Shown here in pieces: positions 45,718-55,881 of a stretch of DNA of 64,000 nt. The notes under the pieces were generated by a model that worked only from the letters and a program-made list of their open reading frames with translations, made no database searches and was not told the DNA's origin. The translations under genes were made by a program, and so were the position numbers. Origin of the DNA: Chitinophagaceae bacterium (GTDB lineage Bacteria > Bacteroidota > Bacteroidia > Chitinophagales > Chitinophagaceae). The stretch lies in assembly GCA_023957155.1 (NCBI GenBank), contig JAMLHK010000016.1, positions 1 to 64,000 on the forward strand, in the 5' to 3' direction. Every line of letters starts with the position of its first letter. The stretch's first letter is position 1.

Positions 45718-46428
45718 GTGCATCAAAAATCAACCATAGAAGAGATAAGGTCGCGCTTTGATAATGACGTAGATCGCTTCTCTAACTTAGATACGGGTCA
45801 GGTATCCACCATTGACGCTACCGTATCATTAGAACTGATCACTGAAGCGGCAAAAAGGATCGTACCTGCAGCCACACAATTGCTGGATATAGGTTGTGGC
45901 GCCGGCAACTACACGTTGATGATGCTGCAAAAACTGCCGGGGCTTAACTGTACCCTGGTAGACCTGAGCAAGCCCATGCTGGACAGGGCTTTGGAAAGAG
46001 TATCTGAAAAAACAACCGGGGTGGTAAAAACACTTCAGGGTGATATCAGGGAAGTGAACTTACCGGAAAACAGTTTTGACATCATACTTGCCGGTGCCGT
46101 ATTGCATCACTTGCGCGATGATAAGGACTGGGAAGTTTTATTCAGCAAATTATACAGGCTGCTGAAAACGGGAGGCTGCCTGATGATATCAGACCTGGTG
46201 ATACAGGAAACGGAGGCGATCAGTGATTATACATGGGAACGCTACGGCGATTATCTTGAGGAAGTAAATGGAAAGGCATACCGGCAAAAGGTAATGGAAT
46301 ACATTAAAAAGGAAGACAGCCCGAGGCCCGTGACCTATCAGTTGGAGCTCATGAAAAAAGCAGGGTTTCGCTCCGTTGACATTTTGCATAAAAACATGTG
46401 CTTTGCAGCTTTTGGCGGAATAAAATAA
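45718..46428 (+). CDS. Class I SAM methyltransferase within the ilv operon
   Basis: A 236-residue methyltransferase with motif I LLDIGCGAGNYT (about 60-71), an acidic residue at VDLSKP and the post-motif block ILAGAVLHHLRD. It starts with GTG 12 bases after ilvB and ends 28 bases before ilvN, so it is co-transcribed with the acetolactate synthase genes. The fold is certain; the substrate is unknown, and its position between the two subunits of one enzyme is unusual. Confidence 0.82.
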   Translation: MHQKSTIEEIRSRFDNDVDRFSNLDTGQVSTIDATVSLELITEAAKRIVPAATQLLDIGCGAGNYTLMMLQKLPGLNCTLVDLSKPMLDRALERVSEKTTGVVKTLQGDIREVNLPENSFDIILAGAVLHHLRDDKDWEVLFSKLYRLLKTGGCLMISDLVIQETEAISDYTWERYGDYLEEVNGKAYRQKVMEYIKKEDSPRPVTYQLELMKKAGFRSVDILHKNMCFAAFGGIK

Positions 46429-46456
46429 AACATTAACTAAAGAAATTTAAACGACA

Positions 46457-47044
46457 ATGAAACAGGAATATACCATTACGGTTTATACGGAAAATCATAT
46501 CGGCTTGCTGAACCGCATTGCCATCATGTTTTCCCGGCGTAAGATCAACATTGAAAGCTTAAATACTTCCCCTTCGGAAATAGAGGGGATACACCGGTTT
46601 ACTATTGTAATCAACGAGGCGGAAGATGTAGTGAAAAAGTTGGTACGCCAGATAGAAAAGCAGGTTGAAGTATTAAAGGCATACTATAATACCAATGATG
46701 AGATCGTATGGCAGCAGCTGGCTTTGTATAAAATGTCAACAGACAAAGTAATAGCCGATGTAAAGGTAGAAAGGCTGTTGCGTAAATACGGCGCAAGGGC
46801 AGTGGTAATCCGGAAAGACTATACGGTATTTGAAACTACCGGGCACCGGGAAGAAATAGATAAGCTTACGGAAGTGCTGGGTTCTTTAGGACTGATAGAA
46901 TTTGTGCGCAGTGCGAGGGTTGCCATTATCAATGCAAGCAGCGGATTTTATGAGAAGCTTCAGGAATTTGAAGCAGAGAAGCCCGGCGAAGAAATAGTGG
47001 AGAATGAATTTCTTGATAAACAGGACGAAGTATTCAGTATGTAG
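46457..47044 (+). CDS. ilvN: Acetolactate synthase small (regulatory) subunit
   Basis: A 195-residue protein with an N-terminal ACT domain (YTITVYTENHIGLLNRIAIM, RRKINIESLN) that binds valine for feedback control, and a C-terminal activation domain (about 85-170). It pairs with IlvB. The acidic tail of about 25 residues is not part of the conserved core. Confidence 0.92.
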   Translation: MKQEYTITVYTENHIGLLNRIAIMFSRRKINIESLNTSPSEIEGIHRFTIVINEAEDVVKKLVRQIEKQVEVLKAYYNTNDEIVWQQLALYKMSTDKVIADVKVERLLRKYGARAVVIRKDYTVFETTGHREEIDKLTEVLGSLGLIEFVRSARVAIINASSGFYEKLQEFEAEKPGEEIVENEFLDKQDEVFSM

Positions 47045-47120
47045 CGAAATGAAATTTTTGTCTAACAACTTATACATCTATAATTTTACTCACTAAATCA
47101 TCAATTTTTAAATTAAAAAA

Positions 47121-48170
47121 ATGGCAAAATTAAATTTCGGCGGTGTGGAAGAAAACGTAGTAACTCGGGAAGAGTTTCCACTAAGTAAGGCCCAGGAAAT
47201 ACTAAAGAATGAAACCATTGCTGTTATAGGATATGGCGTTCAGGGTCCCGGACAGGCATTAAACCAGCGTGATAACGGCATTAATGTTATTATAGGGCAG
47301 CGTAAGAATTCAAAAACATGGGATAAAGCGGTGAAAGACGGCTTTGTACCGGGAGAAACACTGTTTGAAATAGAGGAAGCATTAAAAAGGGGTACCATTA
47401 TATGTTATCTGCTTAGTGATGCGGCACAGATTGAATTGTGGCCAACCGTTAAAAAGCATCTGACCCCGGGTAAAGCGCTGTATTTCTCCCACGGTTTTGG
47501 TATTACATTCAATGAACAAACCGGCATTGTGCCTCCCAAAGATGTAGATGTATTTTTAGTGGCTCCCAAAGGATCGGGTACTTCTCTGCGCAGGATGTTT
47601 CTTCAGGGACGCGGGTTAAACAGTAGTTATGCCATTTACCAGGATGCTACCGGCAAAGCCAAAGACCGGGTTGTTGCCCTGGGTATTGCGGTAGGCAGCG
47701 GCTACCTGTTTGAAACTGATTTCAAGAGAGAAGTATACAGTGATCTTACCGGCGAGCGCGGTACCTTAATGGGCGCTATCCAGGGTATTTTTGCTGCACA
47801 ATACCAGGTGTTACGCGATAAGGGGCATACCCCCTCCGAAGCGTTTAATGAAACCGTTGAAGAGCTCACCCAGTCCCTGATGCCGTTAGTTGCGGAAAAC
47901 GGTATGGACTGGATGTATGCAAACTGCTCTACTACAGCACAACGGGGTGCATTAGACTGGTGGAAGAAATTCAGGGACGCCACGGCTCCTGTATTTAAAG
48001 AATTATATGAAAGTGTAGCATCAGGCAAAGAGTCACAGCGGTCTATAGACAGCAACAGTAAACCTGATTACCGTGAGAAGCTCGAAATTGAATTAAAAGA
48101 ATTGAGAGAAAGTGAATTATGGCAGGCAGGTAAAACGGTAAGGAGTTTACGGCCTGAGAATCAAAAATAA
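47121..48170 (+). CDS. ilvC: Ketol-acid reductoisomerase
   Basis: A 349-residue class I enzyme converting acetolactate to dihydroxyisovalerate. The NADPH loop starts VIGYGVQGPGQALNQRDNG with the specificity loop GQRKNSKTW; metal-binding acidic residues lie in SDLTGERGTLMGAIQG and ETVEELTQSLMPL. It is 76 bases after ilvN and 24 bases before ilvA. Confidence 0.95.
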   Translation: MAKLNFGGVEENVVTREEFPLSKAQEILKNETIAVIGYGVQGPGQALNQRDNGINVIIGQRKNSKTWDKAVKDGFVPGETLFEIEEALKRGTIICYLLSDAAQIELWPTVKKHLTPGKALYFSHGFGITFNEQTGIVPPKDVDVFLVAPKGSGTSLRRMFLQGRGLNSSYAIYQDATGKAKDRVVALGIAVGSGYLFETDFKREVYSDLTGERGTLMGAIQGIFAAQYQVLRDKGHTPSEAFNETVEELTQSLMPLVAENGMDWMYANCSTTAQRGALDWWKKFRDATAPVFKELYESVASGKESQRSIDSNSKPDYREKLEIELKELRESELWQAGKTVRSLRPENQK

Positions 48171-48194
48171 ATCTTAATGAAATAAAGAAAGAGT

Positions 48195-49493
48195 ATGGAG
48201 GATAAGATCAAAGTGGCGGAAAAAAATACTCAAATCAGCGGAAGCCTTCCTGTTTGGTCAGGAAGGCTTTTTTTTCAGCAGGCAGCAGAACGCTTAAAAG
48301 ATACTGTTGTTCGCACACCGCTCATGTATAGCAGCAATCTCTCCCGTAAATACGCTTGTGATGTGTATTTAAAAAGAGAGGATCTCCAGGTGGTCCGATC
48401 CTACAAATTACGGGGTGCTTATAATATGATGTGCACGCTTGATAAGGAACAGCAGTTAAGGGGCGTGGTTTGTGCCAGCGCCGGAAATCATGCCCAGGGA
48501 TTTGCCTATAGCTGCAGGAAGCTCCATATTAAAGGCGTAATATTTATGCCTGTTATTACGCCCCGGCAAAAGATCAGCCAGACAAAAATGTTTGGTGGTG
48601 AGAATATAGAAATAAAGCTGACGGGAGACACTTTCGATGATTGCGCTGCTGCGGCGAAGGCTTTTACCCGTGAGCATAATATGGTTTTTATTCCTCCCTT
48701 TGATGATTATAGCATTATAGAAGGGCAGGGTACGGTTGCGGTAGAGATTGTAGAAGATCAGCAGGATATTGATTATGTATTTGTGCCCATCGGTGGTGGC
48801 GGGCTGGCTGCGGGGGTGGGTGCTTATTTTAAATCGGTTAGCCCCCATACAAAAATCATCGGGGTGGAACCTGCAGGTGCAGCTTCCATGAAGTCGGCGC
48901 TCCATGCCGGTCATCCCGTAACACTGGAGCATATTGACAACTTTGTTGACGGTGCAGCCGTAAAACGCGTTGGAGACATTTGTTTTGATATCTGCCGGGA
49001 TGTGCTGGACGATATCCGGACTGTGGCGGAGGGAAAAGTGTGTACTACGATATTGAGCCTTTATAATGAAGATGCTATTGTTGTTGAGCCGGCGGGTGCA
49101 TTGTCAATTGCCGTGCTGGATAGCTATGCCGATAAGATTGCAGGGAAAAAGGTGGTTTGTATTATCAGCGGCAGCAATAATGACATTGACCGTATGCCCG
49201 AAATTAAGGAAAGATCGCTCCAGTATGAAGGGCTGAAACATTATTTCCTCATCAATTTTGCCCAGCGCCCCGGTGCCTTAAAAGAATTTGTAAATAATGT
49301 TCTGGGTCCAACGGATGATATTACCCGCTTTGAGTATATGCAAAAAACCAATAAAGAAGCCGGCCCCGCCCTGGTGGGTATTGAATTACACAACAAAAAT
49401 GACTACGAAAAGCTTATCCAGCGTATGCAGGACTGCCAGGTTAACTTTTTCGAAATCAATAAGGACGATAAGTTGTTTGGATATCTTGTGTAA
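48195..49493 (+). CDS. ilvA: Threonine ammonia-lyase (threonine dehydratase)
   Basis: A 432-residue PLP enzyme making 2-oxobutyrate for isoleucine. The PLP lysine is Lys71 in VRSYKLRGAYN; the phosphate loop is GGGGLAAGV. The C-terminal 85 residues (HYFLINFAQRPGALKEF to the end) form one ACT-like regulatory domain, as in the shorter biosynthetic forms. Residues 16-25 are encoded by a terminator-like hairpin. No other ATG lies between this start and residue 44, so the N-terminus remains uncertain. Confidence 0.92.
   Translation: MEDKIKVAEKNTQISGSLPVWSGRLFFQQAAERLKDTVVRTPLMYSSNLSRKYACDVYLKREDLQVVRSYKLRGAYNMMCTLDKEQQLRGVVCASAGNHAQGFAYSCRKLHIKGVIFMPVITPRQKISQTKMFGGENIEIKLTGDTFDDCAAAAKAFTREHNMVFIPPFDDYSIIEGQGTVAVEIVEDQQDIDYVFVPIGGGGLAAGVGAYFKSVSPHTKIIGVEPAGAASMKSALHAGHPVTLEHIDNFVDGAAVKRVGDICFDICRDVLDDIRTVAEGKVCTTILSLYNEDAIVVEPAGALSIAVLDSYADKIAGKKVVCIISGSNNDIDRMPEIKERSLQYEGLKHYFLINFAQRPGALKEFVNNVLGPTDDITRFEYMQKTNKEAGPALVGIELHNKNDYEKLIQRMQDCQVNFFEINKDDKLFGYLV
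48242..48275 (+). terminator. Perfect terminator hairpin inside the 5' end of ilvA
   Basis: An 11-bp perfect stem (AAGCCTTCCTG, 48242-48252, with CAGGAAGGCTT, 48259-48269), a 6-base loop and eight T (48268-48275). It lies 72 bases after the ilvC stop and 47 bases into ilvA. It may end most leu-ilv transcripts or act as an attenuator released by translation of ilvA. Confidence 0.75.
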
Positions 49494-49494
49494 A

Positions 49495-49525
49495 ACAGAA
49501 GTGAACATCTGTTTGTATTTTTTGA
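49495..49525 (+). terminator. Weak hairpin and T-rich run after ilvA
   Basis: AAACAGA and TCTGTTT pair around GTGAACA just after the ilvA stop, followed by GTATTTTTT. It probably separates the ilv run from gltB. Confidence 0.45.
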
Positions 49526-49642
49526 TAAAAAGCACTATTATTGTGTTTTTTTTAGTATATTTATGCCCCTGCCTGTCGTATGATTGAATAATATTTTAAG
49601 AATTTTCTTATTTTTTGAATTTTATATAATATCTACCGGTCT

Positions 49643-52600
49643 ATGAGTATAAGAAGTTTATATAGAGCGGAATTTGAGCGCGATGCCTGTGGTGTAGGAT
49701 TTGTGGCGAATATTAAAGGCAATAAATCTCATCAGATCATATCTGATGCGCTCACCCTGCTTGAGAATATGGAGCACAGGGGCGCCTGTGGCTGCGAAAA
49801 CAATACCGGTGATGGCGCCGGTATTATGATCCAGGTTCCGCATGAATTCTTTTTTGCCGAATGTGTGAAGCTCGGCGTGCATTTGCCCGCTTTCGGACAC
49901 TATGGTGTTGGGGTTATTTTCTTTCCCAAAGAAATTAAAGTCAGGGAGGAATGCCGGGAGATATTTGCCAGGGCTACGGAAAAGCTCGGACTGGAGATTC
50001 TTACCTATCGTAAAGTACCGGTAAATACTACCGATATCGGTCAGACTGCACTTTCCGTAGAACCTGAGATGGAACAGGTGTTTATCTCCTGTCCCGATCA
50101 TATTCAGAACCCGGAAGACTTTGAGCGCAAATTGTTTGTCTTGCGCAACTATGCTACCCATACCATCAGTAATACCGTTAAAAAAGACAATATCGGTTTT
50201 TATATTGCGTCCCTTTCTTATAAAACAGTAACCTATAAAGGGCAGCTTACCAGTATGCAGGTTCGTACGTATTTCCCCGATCTCAGTAATAAACAGGTGG
50301 TAAGCGCATTTGGACTGATACATTCCCGTTTTGCAACCAATACTTTCCCTTCGTGGAAGCTGGCTCAACCCTTCCGCTTTATCGCGCATAACGGGGAGAT
50401 TAATACCTTACAGGGTAACCTGAACTGGTTAAAAGCCAGCGAGCAAGGATTTTCTTCTCCTTATTTCAGTAAGGAAGAGATGGACATGTTGTTGCCTATT
50501 ATAACAGGAGATCAGTCTGATTCTGCCTGCCTGGATAATATGGTAGAACTGCTTACCCTGTCGGGTCGCTCTTTACCCCATGTAATGATGATGCTGATCC
50601 CGGAGGCCTGGGACGATAATGATAAAATGGACCCGGTAAAAAGAGCTTTTTATGAGTATCATGCGGCGGTTATGGAGCCCTGGGACGGACCGGCATCCAT
50701 TTCATTTACCGATGGCAAAATTATCGGTGCAACTTTAGACCGCAACGGGCTTCGTCCTTCCCGTTTTTGTGTTACACACGATGACCGGGTGATTATGGCG
50801 TCCGAGACCGGCGCTCTTCCGGTAGATCCGCGGTTAGTGAAAAATTACGGAAGACTTCAGCCCGGAAAAATGTTCGTAGTGGATATGGAGCAGGGACGTA
50901 TCATCAGCGATGAAGAATTGAAACAACATATTTGTTCGCAAAAACCATATAGCGACTGGCTGAACCAGTATAAGATCCGGATGGAAGAACTGGCTCCGCC
51001 ACGGGTAACTTTCAGTCACTTATCGGAGGGCTCCGTTTTTAAATACCAGAAAGCATTTGGCTATAGCACCGAAGACATAGATTTCCTGGTAAAGCCGATG
51101 GCCATTGAAGGAAAGGAGCCGGTAGGGTCAATGGGTACTGATGTACCACTGGCTATATTATCAGACCAGCCCCAGCACCTCAGCAGCTATTTTAAACAGC
51201 TGTTTGCACAGGTAACGAATCCGCCTATTGATCCCATTCGTGAGCGCTTGGTAATGAGTCTGGCTTCGTATGTAGGGAATAACGGTAACCTCCTGGTAGA
51301 GGAGCCGCAACACTGCCATGGCGTTGCATTAAAGCATCCGATCCTTACCAGTACCGAACTTGAAAAGCTGCGAAGCATTGATACGGGTATCTTCCAGGCT
51401 AAAACATTACAGTGTTATTTTCGGGCCGATGGTAAGCCCGGATCATTAAAAGCCGGACTGGACAGGCTGTGCCGTTATGCGGTAGATGCTGCTGAAGATG
51501 GTTTTGAAGTAATCATTCTTTCAGACAGGGCCATAGATTCCGATCACGCGGCTATTCCTTCCCTGCTGGCTGTTTCAGCGGTACATCATCATCTTATTCG
51601 AAAAGGTCATCGTGGTAAGGTAGGTATTGTAGTGGAAGCCGGCGATGTATGGGAAGTGCATCACTTTGCCTGCCTGATAGGCTTTGGCGCAACAGCCATC
51701 AATCCCTACCTGGCGCTTGCTACTATACGAACCATGAAATCTACGGGCAGGTTGGAAACGGATCATGACTGGGAATACCTCCGTAAAAACTATGTAAAAG
51801 CGGTATGCCAGGGGCTGTTGAAAGTATTCTCTAAAATGGGCATCTCCACCATGCAATCCTACCAGGGCGCCCAGATATTTGAAATATTAGGATTGAACCA
51901 GGAAGTGGTTAGCCTGTATTTTACGGGGGCGGTCAGCCGTATTGGAGGTATAGGATTGGATGAGATTGCCCGGGAAGCGCTGGCTAAACATATCCTTGCA
52001 TTTAATCTTAAGAATATTCCTGTTGATCGTTTGCCGGTGGGAGGGATATACCAGTGGAAACGTAAAGGGGAGGTTCATCTCTTTAATCCTACAACCATTC
52101 ACCTGTTGCAGTATTCAACACGGATGAATGATTATAATATTTTTAAGAAATACACGAAGGCGGTAAATGAGCAGGGTGAAAAAGCCTGTACTTTACGCAG
52201 CATGTTCCGTTTTAAGCATAACCGGCCTCCTGTTCCTATTGACGAAGTAGAGCCGGCGGAAAATATGTATAAACGTTTTGCTACCGGCGCCATGTCCTTT
52301 GGGTCTATTTCCTGGGAAGCCCATACCACGCTGGCAATAGCAATGAATCGCCTCGGAGGCAAAAGTAATACCGGCGAAGGCGGGGAAGATGAAAGCCGTT
52401 ACGACCGGCTGTCTAACGGCGATTCTATGCGCTCTGCGATCAAGCAGGTTGCGTCTGCCCGTTTTGGTGTTACCAGCCTGTACCTCACGGAAGCCGATGA
52501 GTTACAGATTAAAATGGCACAGGGTGCAAAGCCGGGAGAAGGAGGACAGCTGCCGGGGCATAAAGTAGATGACTGGATAGGCAGGGTTCGACATTCCACG

Positions 52601-54154
52601 CCCGGTGTGGGATTGATCTCTCCTCCGCCACATCATGATATTTATTCCATTGAGGATCTTGCCCAACTGATATTTGATCTTAAAAATGCCAATCGCTCAG
52701 CCCGTATCAACGTAAAGTTAGTATCAAAAGCAGGCGTGGGCACTATTGCTGCCGGTGTGGCCAAAGCAAAGGCTGATGTTGTACTTATATCGGGATTTGA
52801 TGGTGGTACGGGTGCCTCTCCTGTAAGCTCTATCAAACATGCCGGGCTACCCTGGGAGTTGGGACTTGCAGAAGCACATCAAACCCTGGTAAAAAACCGG
52901 CTTAGAAGTCGCATCGTGTTGCAGGCTGACGGACAGATGAAAACAGGGCGTGATATTGCCATTGCAACCCTGCTTGGAGCGGAAGAGTGGGGCGTGGCAA
53001 CTGCCGCCTTAGTAGTGGAGGGATGTATTATGATGCGGAAATGTCATCTGAATACCTGCCCTGTCGGGGTAGCTACGCAGGATCCTGAATTGAGAAAACG
53101 ATTTACGGGTAATGCGGATCATGTGGTTAATTTTTTCAGGTTTATTACCCAGGAACTCCGGGAACTGATGGCTGAACTGGGTTTCAGGACCATTAATGAA
53201 ATGGTAGGTCAGGCAGATTGCCTGGAAAGAAGAGAAGAGATTGACCACTGGAAATATAAAAAGCTGGATGTATCACCTGTATTATACAAAGAACCTGCCC
53301 CGGATGAGGTGGGTTTATATAACCGGGAGCAACAGGATCACGGGCTGGACACCTTGTTAGACTGGCAGTTGCTTGAGAAAGCCCAACCTGCATTACAACA
53401 ACAGGAAAGGGTATATGCTGAGTTTCCTATCCGGAATATTGACCGTACTACTGGTACCCTGCTTTCTAATGAAATCACTAAGCGTTACCGCGCCGTCGGC
53501 CTGCCGGATGATACGATACATTTAAAGTTTACCGGAACAGCAGGCCAGAGCTTTGGGGCTTTTAACACTAAAGGGATGACGTTAGAGCTGGAAGGAGATG
53601 CCAATGATTATTTTGGTAAAGGATTAAGCGGAGCCAGGCTTATTGCTTATCCTTCTAAAAATGCCGGGTTTCTTCCTGAAGAAAATATCATAATCGGGAA
53701 TGTGGCTTTTTATGGTGCTACTTCCGGTGAAGCGTTTATCCGGGGGAAAGCAGGCGAACGGTTTTGTGTCAGAAATTCGGGCGCTTACGCGGTAGTAGAA
53801 GGTGTAGGTGATCATGGATGTGAATATATGACCGGGGGGCGTGTGGTAATACTCGGAGATACCGGAAGAAATTTTGCCGCGGGTATGAGCGGGGGTATTG
53901 CCTATGTATATGATGTAAAAGGACAGTTAGCTGAAAACTGTAACACCGAAATGATTGATCTTGACCCGGTGATCAGTGATGAATCGGATGAGTTGTATGA
54001 AATGGTCAGCAGGCATTATTCGCTTACCGGAAGTACGGTGGCGAAATTTATTATAGATGATTTTAGTAACCAGTTGAAGAATTTCATAAAAGTATATCCT
54101 AAGGATTATAAAAAAGCCGTTCAGAAAGCAGCCATGCAGGCAGTAAGAAGTTGA
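49643..54154 (+). CDS. gltB: Glutamate synthase large subunit
   Basis: A 1503-residue enzyme making glutamate from glutamine and 2-oxoglutarate. A short N-terminal propeptide precedes the glutaminase nucleophile Cys16 in RDACGVGF. The synthase half has the FMN region and the iron-sulfur cluster cysteines Cys1128, Cys1134 and Cys1139 around MRKCHLNTCPVGVAT. The C-terminal beta-helix (GANDYFGKGLSGARL) is complete. It works with gltD, 43 bases downstream. Confidence 0.95.
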   Translation: MSIRSLYRAEFERDACGVGFVANIKGNKSHQIISDALTLLENMEHRGACGCENNTGDGAGIMIQVPHEFFFAECVKLGVHLPAFGHYGVGVIFFPKEIKVREECREIFARATEKLGLEILTYRKVPVNTTDIGQTALSVEPEMEQVFISCPDHIQNPEDFERKLFVLRNYATHTISNTVKKDNIGFYIASLSYKTVTYKGQLTSMQVRTYFPDLSNKQVVSAFGLIHSRFATNTFPSWKLAQPFRFIAHNGEINTLQGNLNWLKASEQGFSSPYFSKEEMDMLLPIITGDQSDSACLDNMVELLTLSGRSLPHVMMMLIPEAWDDNDKMDPVKRAFYEYHAAVMEPWDGPASISFTDGKIIGATLDRNGLRPSRFCVTHDDRVIMASETGALPVDPRLVKNYGRLQPGKMFVVDMEQGRIISDEELKQHICSQKPYSDWLNQYKIRMEELAPPRVTFSHLSEGSVFKYQKAFGYSTEDIDFLVKPMAIEGKEPVGSMGTDVPLAILSDQPQHLSSYFKQLFAQVTNPPIDPIRERLVMSLASYVGNNGNLLVEEPQHCHGVALKHPILTSTELEKLRSIDTGIFQAKTLQCYFRADGKPGSLKAGLDRLCRYAVDAAEDGFEVIILSDRAIDSDHAAIPSLLAVSAVHHHLIRKGHRGKVGIVVEAGDVWEVHHFACLIGFGATAINPYLALATIRTMKSTGRLETDHDWEYLRKNYVKAVCQGLLKVFSKMGISTMQSYQGAQIFEILGLNQEVVSLYFTGAVSRIGGIGLDEIAREALAKHILAFNLKNIPVDRLPVGGIYQWKRKGEVHLFNPTTIHLLQYSTRMNDYNIFKKYTKAVNEQGEKACTLRSMFRFKHNRPPVPIDEVEPAENMYKRFATGAMSFGSISWEAHTTLAIAMNRLGGKSNTGEGGEDESRYDRLSNGDSMRSAIKQVASARFGVTSLYLTEADELQIKMAQGAKPGEGGQLPGHKVDDWIGRVRHSTPGVGLISPPPHHDIYSIEDLAQLIFDLKNANRSARINVKLVSKAGVGTIAAGVAKAKADVVLISGFDGGTGASPVSSIKHAGLPWELGLAEAHQTLVKNRLRSRIVLQADGQMKTGRDIAIATLLGAEEWGVATAALVVEGCIMMRKCHLNTCPVGVATQDPELRKRFTGNADHVVNFFRFITQELRELMAELGFRTINEMVGQADCLERREEIDHWKYKKLDVSPVLYKEPAPDEVGLYNREQQDHGLDTLLDWQLLEKAQPALQQQERVYAEFPIRNIDRTTGTLLSNEITKRYRAVGLPDDTIHLKFTGTAGQSFGAFNTKGMTLELEGDANDYFGKGLSGARLIAYPSKNAGFLPEENIIIGNVAFYGATSGEAFIRGKAGERFCVRNSGAYAVVEGVGDHGCEYMTGGRVVILGDTGRNFAAGMSGGIAYVYDVKGQLAENCNTEMIDLDPVISDESDELYEMVSRHYSLTGSTVAKFIIDDFSNQLKNFIKVYPKDYKKAVQKAAMQAVRS

Positions 54155-54197
54155 GGAATACTATAATTTTTTATTCATTAATGAAGAAATCAGCACA

Positions 54198-55709
54198 ATG
54201 GGAAAACCAACCGGTTTTTTAGAATTTACGCGTGAACTCCCCGGGAAAAAACCGGTAGCAGACCGTTTAAAAAATTACGATGAGTTTGTTGAACGCTTTT
54301 CTGAGCAAAAGTTAGTCCGGCAGGCTTCACGATGTATGAATTGCGGAGTACCTTTTTGCCACAGCCATAATGGTTGTCCGCTGGGTAACCTTATCCCGGA
54401 ATTTAATGATGCGGTATATCGCAGGAGCTGGCGTGAGGCTTATGATATTTTAACTTCCACCAATAATTTTCCTGAGTTTACCGGGCGGATCTGTCCTGCT
54501 CCCTGTGAAACGGCCTGTGTATTGGGGATCAACCAGCCGGCAATTACGATTGAAGAGATTGAAAAACATATTATCGAAATTGCTTTTGAAAAGGGTTTTG
54601 TTCAGCCTAAAAAGCCCAATATCCGTTCGGGTAAAAAAGTGGCCGTTATCGGTTCCGGGCCTTCAGGTCTTGCTGCCGCAACGCAATTAAATTATGCCGG
54701 GCATCTGGTTACCGTTTTTGAAAGAGATGATGCGGCAGGCGGGTTATTACGGTATGGCATACCCGATTTTAAATTGGAAAAATGGGTCATTGACCGCCGT
54801 ATCGAATTGATGGAGCAGGAAGGTGTGGTGTTCAGATATAACGCGAATGTAGGAGTAAATGTAAGCATTAATGATTTGCTTAGGGAATACCATGCTATTG
54901 TGCTGACCGGTGGTTCTACCGAGCCCCGTGGACTACCCATACCGGGCAGTGACCTGAAGGGCGTGTATTTTGCCATGCAGTTTTTAAAACAGCAAAACAA
55001 GCGTAACGCGAATAAAGATCCGCTGGCTAATGCGGCAATTGAAAGCAATATACTGAAAGAAGAAGTGCGGGCTTCCGGTAAGCACGTGGTGGTTATCGGG
55101 GGCGGCGATACCGGAAGTGATTGCGTGGGAACATCCAATCGCCAGGGAGCGGTCACTGTTACCCAGTTTGAGCTGATGCCTCAACCTCCGGCAGCACGTA
55201 CACCATTCATGCCATGGCCCACCTATCCGATGATCTTAAAAACATCTTCATCTCATGAAGAAGGCTGTGAGAGAAAATGGGCTGTTGCTACTAAAGAATT
55301 TTTGTCTGATGAGAAGGGTAATTTACGAGCGTTAAAGATTGTTGACCTGGAATGGAAGTTTTCGGATGATCAGAGACCCGCCCGGTTTGAAGAACGGCCG
55401 GGAACGGAACGGGAAATTCCCTGTGATCTTGCGTTGCTTGCTATGGGTTTTATTCATCCCCAGCATCAGGGACTGCTGGAGGAACTGGCCGTAGAATATG
55501 ACGAGCGGGGAAATGTACGGGCTTCGGAAAAAGAATATAAAACCAATATACCCAAAGTGTTTGCAGCCGGTGATATGCGACGCGGGCAATCGCTGGTGGT
55601 ATGGGCTATTAGTGAAGGCCGTGAATGTGCCCGGAAGGTAGATGAATTTTTGATGGGCAGCTCGCTGTTGGAAACCAAGGACGCTTCCTTAGTTTCGCTG
55701 GCAGTATAG
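54198..55709 (+). CDS. gltD: Glutamate synthase small subunit
   Basis: A 503-residue NAD(P)H-dependent flavoprotein feeding electrons to GltB. The two iron-sulfur clusters are ligated by cysteines in CMNCGVPFCHSHNGCPLGN and CPAPCETACVLG. The FAD loop is VIGSGPSGLAAA and the NAD(P)H loop VIGGGDTGSDCVG. Full length for the family. Confidence 0.95.
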   Translation: MGKPTGFLEFTRELPGKKPVADRLKNYDEFVERFSEQKLVRQASRCMNCGVPFCHSHNGCPLGNLIPEFNDAVYRRSWREAYDILTSTNNFPEFTGRICPAPCETACVLGINQPAITIEEIEKHIIEIAFEKGFVQPKKPNIRSGKKVAVIGSGPSGLAAATQLNYAGHLVTVFERDDAAGGLLRYGIPDFKLEKWVIDRRIELMEQEGVVFRYNANVGVNVSINDLLREYHAIVLTGGSTEPRGLPIPGSDLKGVYFAMQFLKQQNKRNANKDPLANAAIESNILKEEVRASGKHVVVIGGGDTGSDCVGTSNRQGAVTVTQFELMPQPPAARTPFMPWPTYPMILKTSSSHEEGCERKWAVATKEFLSDEKGNLRALKIVDLEWKFSDDQRPARFEERPGTEREIPCDLALLAMGFIHPQHQGLLEELAVEYDERGNVRASEKEYKTNIPKVFAAGDMRRGQSLVVWAISEGRECARKVDEFLMGSSLLETKDASLVSLAV

Positions 55710-55881
55710 AAGCGTATGCCGAAGTCTGACTATATTTTTTCAAACGCTGCCTGCCGGTGTGGTCACTGCCGGTGTTTCCTGCTGTTCCAACTTTAAGAAG
55801 TCTTTAATAAAAGAAGACGTTACAGACCCACCTGATGTGTATGCAGGCTATATCTTTGCTGCCATTAAAAACTTACCCATT

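Noticed and set aside
49658-50389. Long antisense frame opposite gltB (and similar frames opposite other core genes)
   Set aside because: They lie entirely within clearly coding genes on the other strand and show no family likeness.
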